Shown here piece after piece: positions 47,998 to 59,769 of a stretch of 64,000 nucleotides of DNA (positions within the stretch are counted from its first letter, which is position 1; every line of letters starts with the position of its first letter). The notes under the pieces were generated by a model. It was not told where the DNA came from and ran no database searches. It was given only the letters and a program-made list of their open reading frames with translations. Source of the stretch: Oxytricha trifallax. Its lineage: Eukaryota > Ciliophora > Spirotrichea > Sporadotrichida > Oxytrichidae. The translations under genes were made by a program, and so were the position numbers. Where the stretch lies: positions 1 through 64,000 of the forward strand of contig ARYC01019075.1 in assembly GCA_000711775.1 (NCBI GenBank), in the 5' to 3' direction.

Positions 47998-48169
47998 GAA
48001 AATACAACATAAATGACTTATTCTCTATAAAAAAATATTATAAAATCACTTTTTATTTACTACAAAACAATTTATTGAAATAAAACTATTGTAATTTTCC
48101 TCTTTATAATATAATATTTTTATATGTCTAAAATGACAAGTTTAAATAAAATAGTAAACATTTGTTAAT

Positions 48170-48335
48170 TAAAGTATTTGCCATATTTTCTCTTTACCTT
48201 AGCAATAATCTCATTTTATTGGTTATAGGAATACATAAGCAGGGGTGATATAGTGTCTCTAAGTAATATATTGAATAGTTGTAAGAAAATTAGAAATATT
48301 ATCCAAACAATCCAAATATAGTTTAGTTTACTCAT
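48170..48335 (-). CDS. Membrane-helix coding segment
   Basis: Minus-strand frame MSKLNYIWIVWIIFLIFLQL... followed by YNQQNEIIAKVKRKYGKYFN: one clear TM helix and a basic tail. The upstream piece (48345-48430) also reads as a helix (ILTVVFIYLSIRLFQQ). It may belong to the same minus-strand membrane gene as 51046-51315. Boundaries uncertain. Confidence 0.4.
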
Positions 48336-48964
48336 TTTTAAGTTGTTTTGCTATAAAGTCTAGGATTTTAGTCTGCTAAAATAATCGAATAGATAGATAA
48401 ATACCACTGTTAAAATCAAATCTTAAGCTTATTTAGAATAAAATTTTATAAATTGTTTGTCTTATTTATTAAGAAAATGAATATTAAATGTTATAACTAT
48501 TATATCAACTTTGGATATTATAAAATTATAGCCAATTGGATACATTTGATTGTCCAGATAAGTATAGATGTGGTGGAAGCGGTACTCTCTAAATATTCTT
48601 CACTTATGATAATTGGATACATTAAGAGACTAGTTATAAATTGCATAATAACTTGAGAGATTATAAAACCGTATTTTAGTCTTCGATTATAAAATTATAT
48701 ATTATTAGAAGGGGGATATTTGAACTTATGAGATATATTTATATATTAATATGATTGAGCTTTTGGAGACTTTTTTAGGATTTATATGATTTAATTCCAT
48801 TAAGAGGTGATAGTGAGGACTAATTATATATTTTATTAGGGTAATTATTAATGTTTTAATATTTAACTAAAATAATTTATACATTAATATTAGTTTTGAA
48901 TTTTGCTTTTTTTAAAACATTACCAACTTAAAATTTGTATAAACTAATGTTATAATAACAATTA

Positions 48965-49080
48965 ATGACTAATTATGATCTAATCCTAAATGCGACTGAT
49001 TTGGTGTTTGGCTTGAAAATGCAACAATACTCTAGTCTCTTTTCATTCGAATATTAATAAATTTAATTGCTATAAGTGAT
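48965..49080 (+). CDS. Start segment of a possible membrane-protein gene
   Basis: MTNYDLILNATDLVFGLKMQ then QYSSLFSFEYQ. The mix of residues resembles N-termini of ciliate multi-pass proteins, but the frame soon becomes AT-rich and then enters the foldback element. Partners not found. Confidence 0.3.
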
Positions 49081-49274
49081 TTAATTTATAATAAGTTATT
49101 AATATAGACTGAGTTCATTTCAAAGACGAAAAAGTACGTTGTAATTACTATTAACTGCATGGAGTTCATGTCTAGTAATTCAAGCCACCCCAAAACCCCT
49201 GTGCTGTTACTATTATAAAATAGAAAACGTTTATTAACAACATAGGCTATTAGGTTGTATAAAAATTAACATTT

Positions 49275-50966
49275 GGGGGGAAAGTTTCCTGCCCCCAACA
49301 TTAAATTTTATATTTTTTGGCAATAAAAATATTAGAAACAAATAAATTTCAATTTCAATAACCATAACCATGTACTAAACAACTTTTATTAATATATAAT
49401 TTTCAAGGTACATAAAAAACTTTATCAAATTATATATTATAAACAAGGCTAAAATAATTGTTTTTTGTTAATAACTGTTCCAACCGAGACCCCGCCCTCA
49501 CCACCCCCTCCCAGGCCTAAAACGAGAACCCCCTTCCCACCCTAACAAGACCCCCCCTCCCACCTCAACAACATCCCAATTCATATGAAAATTTAAATTC
49601 TCAATGTTTAAATCATTTTCCTTAATAACTTCTTGATATCATAATATTTCTTACACATAAAAAACATCATTCTTTTTCCAAATTTTTCTCAACTTATATA
49701 ATGAAACTCTTTTTTCAATTTTGGTATTTAGAAATTTTCACAACGTCCGTCGACCTTTTCAGCACATACTACTATAGGAAAATTATTTAATCATCTATAT
49801 CTCATGGTCTTGATATAATTATAACGAAAAAATAATCAACCAAAAAACCCACACAAACATTAATCCTTACAATTCAAATCATTTTAATCGACAACATTCA
49901 ATATAATTTCAATAGTATTCCCATTAATTTTTATATTATATTTTTTTTACAATTTTACTGTATATTTTATCATTATAATTTTTATAGCAATTGATTTTTT
50001 ATGTAAAATAAATATCAAGAATATTAATATAATATGTTTTTAATAAAGGATTAATCAGTTAATTAGGAATATAGATATAATTATATTTATTTAATTGATC
50101 ATATTACATGAGTTTGATTTGAATTTAATAAATGTTAGCTTAAAAATAATATTATAATAATATTCTTGATATTTATTTTACATAAAAAATCAATTGCTAT
50201 AAAAATTATAATGATAAAATATACAGGAAATTGAAAGAAAAAAAATATAATATAAAAATTAATGGGACTACTATTGAAATTATATTGAATGCTGTCGATT
50301 AAAATGATTTGAATTGTAAGGATTAATATTTGTGTGGGTTTGTCGGTTGATTATTTTTTCGTTATAAATAAATCAAGTCAATGAGAGATACATGATTAAT
50401 TAATTTTCCTATAGGAGTATGTGCTAAAAAAGGCGACGGACGGAGTGAAAGTTTTTAAATACCAAAATTGAAAAGAGAGTATCATTATATAAGTTGATAA
50501 AATTTGAAAAAAAATAATATTTTTTATGTGTAAGAAATATTATGATATCAAGATGTCATGAAGGAAAATGATTTAAACATTGAGAATTTAAATTTTCATA
50601 TGAATTGGGATGTTGTTGTTGAGTGAGTAGGGGGTCTATTAGGGTGGCAGGAGGCTGCGAAGGGGGAGCGCAAAGCCGGTGGAGGGGGCGGTCTCGGTCG
50701 GAACAAATAATTAATGTGATTTTCATTAAAATGTAAATTCTTTATCAAGGTAGAAATGATATTTGAAGCTAAATTAAAATTAACAATATCATAATTGATG
50801 ATAAAGATTCTTTGATAATTATAAAAATTAAATATTTTTATGTATGGGGCAGGAAACTTCCGAAGGGGCATGAAACTACCTTTTGGGGGCATGAAACTAC
50901 CTTCTGGGGGCAGGAAACTTCCCCCTTTGGGTGCATATAAAATTTTGGGACAGGAAACTTCCCCCC
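49275..50966. mobile_element. Large foldback element, 1.69 kb, GGGGGGAAAGTTTCCTGC ends
   Basis: Ends are GGGGGGAAAGTTTCCTGC on the left and, read inward from the right, GGGGGGAAGTTTCCTGTCCC. Long inverted arms (roughly 49470-50060 and 50130-50705) pair with moderate divergence; matching blocks include TCATATGAAAATTTAAATTC with its complement and GTTCCAACCGAGACC with GTTCCGACCGAGACC. A GC-rich block of about 100 bp lies near 49485-49570 and 50620-50705, striking in this AT-rich DNA. No credible ORF. CATTT beside both ends may be a target duplication. Confidence 0.8.
50848..50966. repeat. Five near-tandem copies of the terminal motif
   Basis: GGGGCAGGAAACTTCC, two copies of GGGGCATGAAACTACCTT, GGGGGCAGGAAACTTCCCCC, then GGGACAGGAAACTTCCCCCC, spaced 21-40 bp. 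Present only at the right end of the foldback, where it looks like amplification of a terminal, possibly transposase-binding, site. Confidence 0.8.
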
Positions 50967-51585
50967 TAGCATTTTAATGTATAAATAAGGAAGTTTTTAA
51001 TATTTTTCTATTAATATCATCTTAATCTTAATTCTTAAAAACATTAGCATGATATATTGCAATATTATTACTAAATTCCCCAGTAAATTATTAATTTCTT
51101 TAATAAAAACCCTGTATCCCTTTTTTCTTTCCCCCATTATCGTCAATAGAAAAGAAGAAAGCGAACCACCCTCCCAATTTAGTGCCGAGGGATATCATAT
51201 AGAGGGAAATTATAAATTTGGCTGATTTGTCTATTTTGAAGTTTAGGCGGATCATAACTATAAATGCTAATAATGTATAGAGGAAAAACGTTGAAGCATA
51301 ATACAATATGTTCATAATATATTAAAAATAATTTGAAAATAAACCCAATTCTATTTTCTTATTTTATTGAAAATTAAGACTAATGTAAAATAAAATAATT
51401 AAAAAAAATAAAATTGTTCCAGTAAGCATCCTATTGTCTCATTTTATTAATAATATAATCAAAGTTATAATAATATTTGGAAATTATGTTTAACTTTAAC
51501 CCAATATATCAATATAAATAAAAATTTATTCAATTATATATACTAAATTTAAAATTTATTTAGAGAAAGTGCTTCAAATTTAATT
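50967..51585. other. Mostly non-coding stretch around one membrane ORF
   Basis: Apart from the minus-strand membrane frame at 51046-51315 this is AT-rich DNA without recognisable features. Confidence 0.5.
51046..51315 (-). CDS. N-terminal segment of a multi-pass membrane protein
   Basis: MNILYYASTFFLYTLLAFIV starts a helix, followed by a second (KFIISLYMISLGTKLGGWFA). The plausible continuation lies on the same strand at about 48.2-48.4 kb, with the 1.7-kb foldback in between. In ciliate code the frame continues past the TAA at 51100. Family not identified. Confidence 0.45.
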
Positions 51586-54205
51586 TCAATATTTGTGATA
51601 TAATTTTCTTGAATTTGATTAATTTACTTGTGATCTTTTTCTAAGTGATGAGCCACCAACCATAGAATTATTATTATTATTAATACTGTTATGATTTTAA
51701 ATGGTTGAGTATCTATTCTAATCATAAGCATTAGATTGGTTAATATTATTGTAAAACTGACCGTTTTAATTTGAGTTTAAACTTTTATCTCTGTTGTTAT
51801 GATGATTTTAATTTATGTTGCTGCTAAAAGTGAATTATTATTAATGTTTTGGTTGAGAATTTTAAGATATTGGTATTTGATGATGATATTGATTTCTTTG
51901 TTGGTCGATTGTATTTATATTTGAAATTACTTTACTGGTGTGTCCAGAAGATTTTTGGCGAACTTAAATGTACTTTTGGTTTATGTTTTAATTGGACTAC
52001 TATGCTCTCTGTCTTTTGCTTTGATTTATTCCAGAATGACTCATACTTATAGCTTTGGAAGATAAAAATAAATATTTTTAGATGTGTCTCTTTTGTTTGA
52101 TTTTTTCAATGATTAACCTTGATTTCTGGCATATCTATCAGGTGTTTTGTACCTCAACTTTGAGGATGGTTGCTTCTATTAATCATAATCGTTCTGTTTT
52201 CCTTAATAATTTTTGTTTTCAATTTATATTGTAGAGTAATCTTGCTGTTTTCTGTTAGACTTTTTTGTTTTCTTTACACTGAACTCTCCCATGTGTTCAT
52301 CAATTCTTTATTGATATTTTCTAATTTGATCCTGGCAATACTGACAGTCTTAACAGTTCATAATGTGAATATATTGCCTCTCATTTTTAGACTATTTTCT
52401 TTTGCTTCTCTTATTATGAGAGTTTTACATTCTCTAATTTTTGTCGATAGGCGTCAAGGAAGTTTAATATGTCTTTATTGGTGTGGGGATTTGCTAATCG
52501 TAGTGCTTTTGAGTGTCTATAGTTTACTTTTATGATTCTGTTTCATATTAAGAACATTACTTGTAACAAGGCTTAAGTGATAGGAGTTATATATGATCAT
52601 CTTAAGATTATAGTGTCTCAAATGTTTTGGTTCTTTCATTTTGAACTGAGGGTACAATTATCGGGTACTCTTAAGAAAATCGTCTCAAAGGTCTATAACT
52701 TTCTTGATCATGCGAAATTATAGTCATGGTGTTTTATTAGTTAGCATCGTAATGCTTTTGGATTGAAGTGTAATCTTATTTTTGTAATTGCTACTTATTC
52801 ATCATATCTCTAAGTTCTAGATTTTCTTACTTTAACTTTCTTAACTCTTCGAGTATAAAACTGTTGTCAATTTATCGTGAGTCACGTCCAGACTTTATAT
52901 CAATTATTTTTACTGATGGTTTCTAAGATAAACTTGGCTTGATATCACTTTGATTTAGTTTAATTTCAGGTGAGGACATTTATGCATCTTAAGCGAAGGA
53001 TATTGACTAGAGTCTAGTGTGCTTTTATGAGGATTTCACAGATAATAAATCTTAATTTTACTACGAAATGTAATGAGATTAGAGTCTTGAGTTGGAAACG
53101 TTGTTGGTTAACCTATTGTAAATAGAAATGTTATTGTTATTGGCCAAGAATTTGTTCTCAGAATCTACTTTTTATATAGAGCTGTCTTTTATAGATAGAT
53201 TTGAGTTTTAAGTAACTTTAGATTCAGGTCGTGTTTGTACCTTAGAATACTATGAAACTTCGTTTTTATAGGATTTCTCTTAAAAGTCCTGAGAATTACG
53301 CTTCAATAATTGCACTTCTTTTATGTTTTATTCAGAGTATTTTCGATGAGGAAGTAAACTATCAGCGCCTGATTATTTTTAGTTGGAACACAGGTCTACA
53401 GTTGTTTAAGTGTTGTCAAATGTCTAGCTCAAATTAAGGTTGTTTGTTGAATTTTTATCTTATGAGCTGCCTATGTTTTTACGTTTCCAATAGTCTCTTT
53501 TGAATTCACTCTCGGTTTACTTTTAGGTTTAAAAAATCTATCTTTATTTTATTTGTTAAAATAAAAAAGGGTATTAATTTTAAATGGAATATGAGAATAC
53601 TTTTTAGTTATTATTTCATCAACCTATTACTTGTCTACTTTCATATGAAGTCTAATGTTATTTAAAGTTTCCAACTCATATTAATTCTTTTTTATTTCAT
53701 TCTATTCATATTAATATTTCAATTACTTTTCCAGATCATCTTGGAAACCATTTTCAGCAGGAATTTTATCTCTGCCCTATTTTTCTCTCTAATTTTAAAT
53801 TTCCTTTACAACTTGTTTTTTATGTGGAGGAGTAATAGATTTGACCTCGATTTCCCTCAAATAATCCCTCATGTGCTTAATTTAATTCCTGTAGTTATCT
53901 ATCGTGTTTTGGTATTTCTACTCTGGGCTCAATTATTACAAAGTAAGTCTTTTGTTAATACCACTGTTGCTGGGAATTTGCGATCTATTAATATCTGATT
54001 AGTAACTACATTCTAACTAGTGATTTTTATAGAGCTGACTCCGATTTATATGATTTTCTTTCAAGGGATCTTTCACATTATGTCTAGATAGAGAATTTTC
54101 AAGATTTCTAATTTAACCTCGTAAAACTTAATTTTCCTTGTCGATTTATTAATCCTTGCCCTTTTAATGTTTAGTTTTTCTCTATGGTGAATTCTTTCTC
54201 ATCAT
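51586..54205 (-). CDS. Q/N-rich coiled-coil hypothetical protein
   Basis: Minus strand, ATG 54205 (MMRKNSPQRKTKHQKGKDQQ). The long first segment is a charged coiled coil (NYRNQIKHMRDYLREIEVKS, EKQLKYQYEQNEIKKNQYEL). Later segments include FILEELRKLKQENLELRD and a Q/N-rich tail (SINNNNNSMVGGSSLRKRSQ) ending TGA 51586. Several inserts remain unresolved. The many plus-strand ORFs here arise because Gln codons read as stops only in the standard code. No domain recognised. Confidence 0.6.
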
Positions 54206-54713
54206 ATCTGCACTCTAATCGAAGTTATTATAAAAAACAAAAAATTATAATTTATTTATAAAAATTCTATATTTTTTAATTATAGTACGATTAGTTGATT
54301 AAGTGTTGATATAGGAAAAAGTATTCGTTGAGTTTATATACAGTTAAGAAGTTGTTGATTCCATTTTAATTAGAAACAAAAATTGTAAAATAATTTTGAA
54401 AAGGTTAAAATCTTACATCAAAACTAAAGTATTATCATATTTTTTATAATTAATTAAAAAATATTTTTTCCCATTTTAATTATTTTGAATTGAACTTATT
54501 TATTTTATAACGACTACAATTCTTTATATATATCTAATTAAAATATTTCTTGAAAAATTATGCTAATTTGATATTTTTATTTATGTCTAAGAGAAATATG
54601 CCATTTTTTTAACTCGCAAAGCGTTTAATTTTTTAATGAATAGTATACAATTCTGAAATTAGGAAATAAATATTAGATTTTCATAAGTATAATAGCATGC
54701 AAACTCTTTATTA
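54206..54713. other. Intergenic, AT-rich
   Basis: No gene or repeat recognised between the Q/N-rich gene and the ZIP transporter. Confidence 0.5.
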
Positions 54714-56539
54714 TCATGATTCTAATAACCACATACATGTGATTGAAGCAGCACCTAGTGTAAAAATGAGCATTTTAAGCCATTTATTTTAGCCCATAAT
54801 ACTAAACTCTTCAACTATGACTTCACTTGCTGCAATGTATATGAATGTACCTCCAGCAAAGGAACTAAATAGAACTTCAACTAAATTATTAGCTGATTAT
54901 AAGAGCATCCCCAAGCCAATCCCTATGGGAGTAGCAAGTGCGAACAAAACTAGGAATATAATTGCTTTTCTACGTTCATGATCTTCTTTAAAGCGTTTAG
55001 AGAGGGAAATTCCAAGGGACATAGCCGCCGGGCCTTTATGAAAAAGTAAGCCAATCATGAGATTTATCAAACCTGATAGTTCAGGGGTTAATCCTAGAGC
55101 GATTCCTTCAAAAATAGAATGAGTTGATAGAGCTATAAGTAGAACTAAAGATTTCAAATAAGAGCAATCACATCTATATTTTGAGCTAGAAGATGAAGAA
55201 TCAGTCTCTGATTTATTATTCAGTTATTAATTTGGGTTGAGAAGTTTTAGTCCTTACTTCAATTCCTCTTAAGATGATTCTGATATAGGCCTTAAATCGT
55301 TGTTGGACTTTTTAAATGATTCAAAATCTAGAGATAAATTATGCTATTCTGAACCTCTTCTAAACATGCTGTCTTAAGATTTTTGTCTAATCAGATTGTC
55401 ACTCATTTTTTCTAAACTCTGATTATTGTATGTCTTGAATAATGATTTATTCTTATTTTACCTATTACTTGGCGTTTGAGATATTATAGCTGAAACTTAA
55501 GAAGCAAATTTATCATTCCTAGAGACTAGCGAGATAAAATTCTTTCTTAACTTGTCCTCTTTTTACTATGAATCTTTTCTAGTGTTTACTTTCAGAATGT
55601 CACTTTTGTCAGAGCCTTTTCTCTATGTGCTGATTGGCGTCTTTTAACTTTCATATTCATCTCTTTCTTCAAAATCTTTGAATGGATCTACCAACTCCTG
55701 GATTGTATAATTTTTGCCAGGTTTAATCGAGATCTGTGTTATCATAGGGCTAGTCTTAATGGATTAAAAAGGATTGCAGTCTTTTAAATCTCCAGAGAGA
55801 TTATCTTAGTCTGTCTGGTCTTTACTATGATTTCCATCGTGTGAGTGGTTGCCACTTATCAAAACTTTATCTAATAGTAAAATGAAAGCGTAGCCTGCAA
55901 GAACTAGTACGAAAGGGAGTGGGAATGATGAGTAACTTTACTCAATAAATTCTTGAACTATTAAATTAATATCCTCTGCTTTAAGAACCTTATTTTCAAT
56001 CATTCTTTAACTAGAGACTATCTGGAATTAGTTCAACATGTTTTGATAGGGTGAATAGGCAACTTTTTAGTTTTACCCATATGTTAAATCTTACTGAAAT
56101 TATGGAAATTCATTGATACTTTTCAAGGTTTGACTTTGATTTTCTAAAGAGTACCCATCATATTTATATAAGTAGTATATTTTTGCACTTTCAGGTATAA
56201 TATGTACAAAAGCAATTGCCAAAAAGACTCCACCACTGAAACAATTCGCTATTGATAGGATATGCTCATTTTTTCTACATCTCTTCCATTTTTAAGGAAT
56301 AATTCCAAATAAAATTGTCTCTAAGAATATCAATAAAATAAAACCTATTTTAACGTATATTTAGGTTTGAGTGCTTTCTTTCGGTGCTGTTTATTGAGAA
56401 GACCTTGTTGCTTGAAACTCTTAATTTAAATAACGAAAATAATTTAATACTTATATAAGGGAAGTTATGGCTTATTACTAATATATTTTAATGATTAATC
56501 TTAATTGAAAAGGTAAGTATTAAAATTATTGTCTTCCAT
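54714..56539 (-). CDS. ZIP (SLC39) family metal transporter
   Basis: Minus strand, ATG 56539 (MEDNNFNTYLFNQEFQATRS), TGA 54714. Eight TM helices are visible, beginning IYVKIGFILLIFLETILFGI and FSGGVFLAIAFVHIIPES, with a His-containing loop (GNHSHDGNHSKDQ) before the long serine-rich cytosolic loop. The ZIP metal-site helices are explicit: LSTHSIFEGIALGL (TM4) and LLFHKGPAAMSLGISL (TM5). TM6-8 follow (LFALATPIGIGLGMLL, FAGGTFIYIAASEVIVEEF, LIFTLGAASITCMWLL). It would move zinc or iron into the cytosol. About 590 residues; apart from one IES near the start (pointer ATTAAGA, about 56.42-56.50 kb) the coding region is uninterrupted. Confidence 0.92.
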
Positions 56540-56769
56540 TATCTAATTTATTAATATTAGTGATATTACTGAACTACTAAGAAGTGTTAATTGAAAATTA
56601 TATTTTAAAATCTCCTTTCATATTAAATTTTCTTTATAAAAAATACCTATATATATTAAAATGGGAATTAATGAAATTATGGATTTATTATTTGAATGAT
56701 ATTATGATTATGTAATAGAGTGAGAAATAATATATGCAATTTCTCTACACTCATTAACCCTGTGATTCA

Positions 56770-57861
56770 TCAGAATTTCTTGGCAACGAGTCTTTTATGG
56801 ACTGGGTGGTTGAATGAGAGGATGGCCATACCATTTTAAAGCATATAAAATTATATTGAGGGATGTCTCTCTAAAAACTATTTAAAATAAGAAATATTGT
56901 TGATTGTTTGAAGATGGAGTGCATTTCAAGTTTTGGAAGTCGGCATCAGTGAAGTGTTGTTCTTGTTGGCCGTCAGTCTTAATGATGAAGGGTTTACCAG
57001 CCATAGTGACCCACTTCAAGTTGAGGGTCTTTTTGCAGAAATAGACAGTCTCATCAACATCACCTTCAACAATCAATTCCATAAAAAACTATATCGATAA
57101 AAATTGCCTTTAAGTCTGGTATTCTCAAATATTAGCAAATAATAGATGAATGTGGAAAGTGTAGAAGAGTTCGTTACCGGCCCATGGGACTGGTTGTTCA
57201 CCTACGTAGTTGGTGACTCCAGAATTGGGATCAGCAGCAAGCTATTACATGGTAGTCAAGTTAAAGTCAGCTGGCAAGTTTTAGACTGTGCACTATCCAA
57301 TATCTGGGATGTTAGTGTATAATTTACTTAATAAATATCAATGTGTACATCTTAAGGTCTTGACCATCGATATAAGTAATGATCTTCATTTTACCGAGGT
57401 TTGCAACGTCCAAGTAGGTGAGTACTTTCTCTCTGTTTCCATCAGCATCAAGATAGATCTTAATTATATCACATATGACGTAATATTTTTATAGGTAAAA
57501 TTTAGATGTCATCAGTCATGTTCATATATGGTGAGAGAGTGGAGCTCTGAGCGTCCCATTAGAAGAAAGATCCAGCCATGTGGAAGTCAACTGGCCTTTG
57601 TTATGTTTATTTTTAACTTTTATAAAGCAAATTTTCAAATCTTTTGTTTAATATATCATTGACTTACCCAAATTTTAGTTGTTTATTAATAAATAAATAT
57701 AAAGGCCAGTTAACTTTAGGCCATTGAGCTGCTGTTGACTTAGTTTCATCAATCTTTTGTGGGCCCTTGAAGAATCCCTTAAGGATTTCTCCAACTGATT
57801 TAGTGGAAGCAACAGTTGCTAAAACTGATAGTGCGAGGATTTTCACGCAAGTTGATCTCAT
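56770..57861 (-). CDS. Secreted protein, paralog A of a three-gene cluster
   Basis: Minus strand, ATG 57861. Signal peptide MRSTCVKILALSVLATVAST. Recognisable family blocks: KVNWPVDFHMAGSFF (after an IES with pointer GGCC), IYLDADGNREKVLTYLDVAN, KMKIITYIDGQDLKMYTL, NLPADFNLTTM, ETVYFCKKTLNLKWVTMAG and FTDADFQNLKC. The probable end, after a last IES, is MAILSFNHPVHKRLVAKKF with TGA at 56770. The same blocks occur in order in the next two genes. No known domain; extracellular or vacuolar role inferred from the signal peptide and paired cysteines. Confidence 0.7.
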
Positions 57862-58448
57862 CTTTATTTTAATTTTTATTTCATATTTTATATCATTTTA
57901 GGAAGATGGGGAAAATATATTTATAATTAAATAAAATCTTATTTTGGATATTTTAGATTAAATATTATAAATTAATTGTAAATGAATGCTTAAATATGCT
58001 TGTCTATATAATATTTACAATTTTTAATTCAATATTCATATTTACATTTTTCTGGTTATGTTAGGATATAAAAACATAAAAAAATTATAATTTTTAGATT
58101 AGAATTGATTTACTATATAAATAGTAGATTATAATTTTCAAATTAAGTTTTAATAATTTGATTTTAGCAATAAATATAAATTTCTTGGATAATTTTCATA
58201 TTCCTGCTTCTATTTTTTAAAAAATTAAATAAAGACACAATTTTAAAATCTATTAATCTATTCTTATAGTTATTTTAAACATAAGCTTTAATTTAAAAGA
58301 TTATGTATGATTGAATAATGATTTGATTATTTTAATGTGATTAATAATTGGATTGGAAAACCTAAAGGGAATCTTAGTTTTGGGAAGAAACGCAGAAGTT
58401 TTATTTTCACTATACTCAAGAATCACTCATTAAGTATGAGATGGGTCT
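57862..58448. other. Intergenic, AT-rich
   Basis: No coding or repeat signal seen. Confidence 0.5.
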
Positions 58449-59403
58449 TCAGAACATGTGAGTTGAGAGCTTCTTAAGTTCAACGGGTGCTTCTAGGGAT
58501 GTGCAGGTGAGGCCGTCAAAGTCAGCATCAGTGTAGACTTAAAACATAATGTAAAAAGAAATAAATTATGAAAGACTCTATCAACTGGACCAGCTGGGGT
58601 GTTGAGGACATAGTTTGGTTAGTCGTCGGTAATGACCCACTTTGCTTTATGGCATTTAGTGCAGAAGAAGATGGTCTCGTTGACATATGGTGATTGAATG
58701 TGGAATTTGTGGAAAGTCATATCGGTAACCCATGGGAGACTGACAACACCTTGGTAGGTGGTAGTGCCGCTAGTTTCGTTAGTAACGTCAACCCAGAATG
58801 AGGTCAAGTTGAATTCTTTGGGAATTGCGAAGGTCTTGCATTCATTATATGCTAGATATTAAGAGAAATATATTCTTAAACTTAATAAATCAAAAACCAT
58901 TTTTTGATTGTTCAATCTTGGGAATCTTTTGATAAGCGATGTGATTGTTAATATCAATGTAGGTAAGGACTTCAGCAAATCCAAGGTTTGGGATTTCCAT
59001 CTGGGTGACGACCTTCTCTCTGTTGTGGGTAACATCAACGTAAATCTCTTGAAAATATTTAGAATAGTATTCAAATAATGTTAAGTTTAAGTGTCAACGG
59101 TGGCGTTTGCGAATTGAACGAGTTCTTTGGTGGTCTCATTCCAGTGGTAAAGAACACCATGTGACATTTACATATAATATTCATATAAATCAATATTGTT
59201 TTGAGACTTAAACTGAAAATTTAGTCAGCAGGCCATTCCAAATCTGGCCAGGCACCAGCAGCAACGTTTTTGGCGATTTCGGCTTGAGATGGCTTCTTGG
59301 CGAAGAACTTGTTCTTGACGAAGTCAATAGGGTTGAATGAAGCATTTGTGACTGTGGCTAAGACAGACAAAGCCAAAATAGCGGTGGTTGCAATAGTTCT
59401 CAT
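58449..59403 (-). CDS. Secreted protein, paralog B
   Basis: Minus strand, ATG 59403, signal peptide MRTIATTAILALSVLATVTN. Family blocks: WPDLEWPAD joined to QMSHGVLYHWNETTKEL (IES pointer TAAAT), IYVDVTHNREKVVTQMEIPN, FAEVLTYIDINNHIAYQKI, FNLTSFWVDVTNETSGT, YQGVVSLPWVTDMTFHKFHI, ETIFFCTKCHKAKWVITDD and VYTDADFDGLTCTS (IES pointer AGTCT, 58535-58577). Ends KKLSTHMF, TGA 58449. About 240 residues with a CxxC pair. The best-preserved reading of the three paralogs. Confidence 0.8.
58540..58577 (-). other. IES, 38 bp, pointer AGTCT
   Basis: AGACT (plus strand) at 58535-58539 and 58573-58577. Excision joins AGPVDR to VYTDADFDGLTC, matching both paralogs. Confidence 0.85.
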
Positions 59404-59769
59404 CTATTTATTTTTAAAGTTAATTAAATATTATAATTAAGCTCCCGGATCTTTGCTTTTAATTTGGAATATCTTGGTAGTATGATATTTAATAATATCC
59501 CTCTTAAATGTCAGAATTACTGCTATATCTCTATTTTGATTTTATTCATAAATTGAAAAATCTGATCTCTTAATTATTAAAAATGTTTATTCTTTTCAAT
59601 ATTTAGTTGTCACATATGATATTTCAATAATTAATTTAATATGTCAATTTCAAAGCTGAAATAGGAATTAATATAAAAATAAGGATCGTATTTTCAAATA
59701 AATTTAAGAAAAGAATAAACTTTGACTGTTAATGAGTTATAAAATTAATAAGTAGCACATAATTTGTTT
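59404..59769. other. Intergenic, AT-rich
   Basis: No coding signal between paralog B's start and the last segment of paralog C. Confidence 0.5.

Noticed and set aside
49193-49206. CCCCAAAACCCC, identical to the spirotrich telomere unit
   Set aside because: A single short copy without inverted partner, target duplication or coding change beside it; could be chance or a decayed TBE end, not supportable.
50596-50892. Minus-strand ORF with poly-proline stretch
   Set aside because: Lies wholly inside the foldback's arm and terminal repeats; the proline run comes from the C-rich block.
51849-53998. Several plus-strand hydrophobic ORFs of 60-120 codons
   Set aside because: They are antisense to a Q/N-rich minus-strand gene; complementary codons of Gln/Asn/Lys produce hydrophobic-looking shadows.
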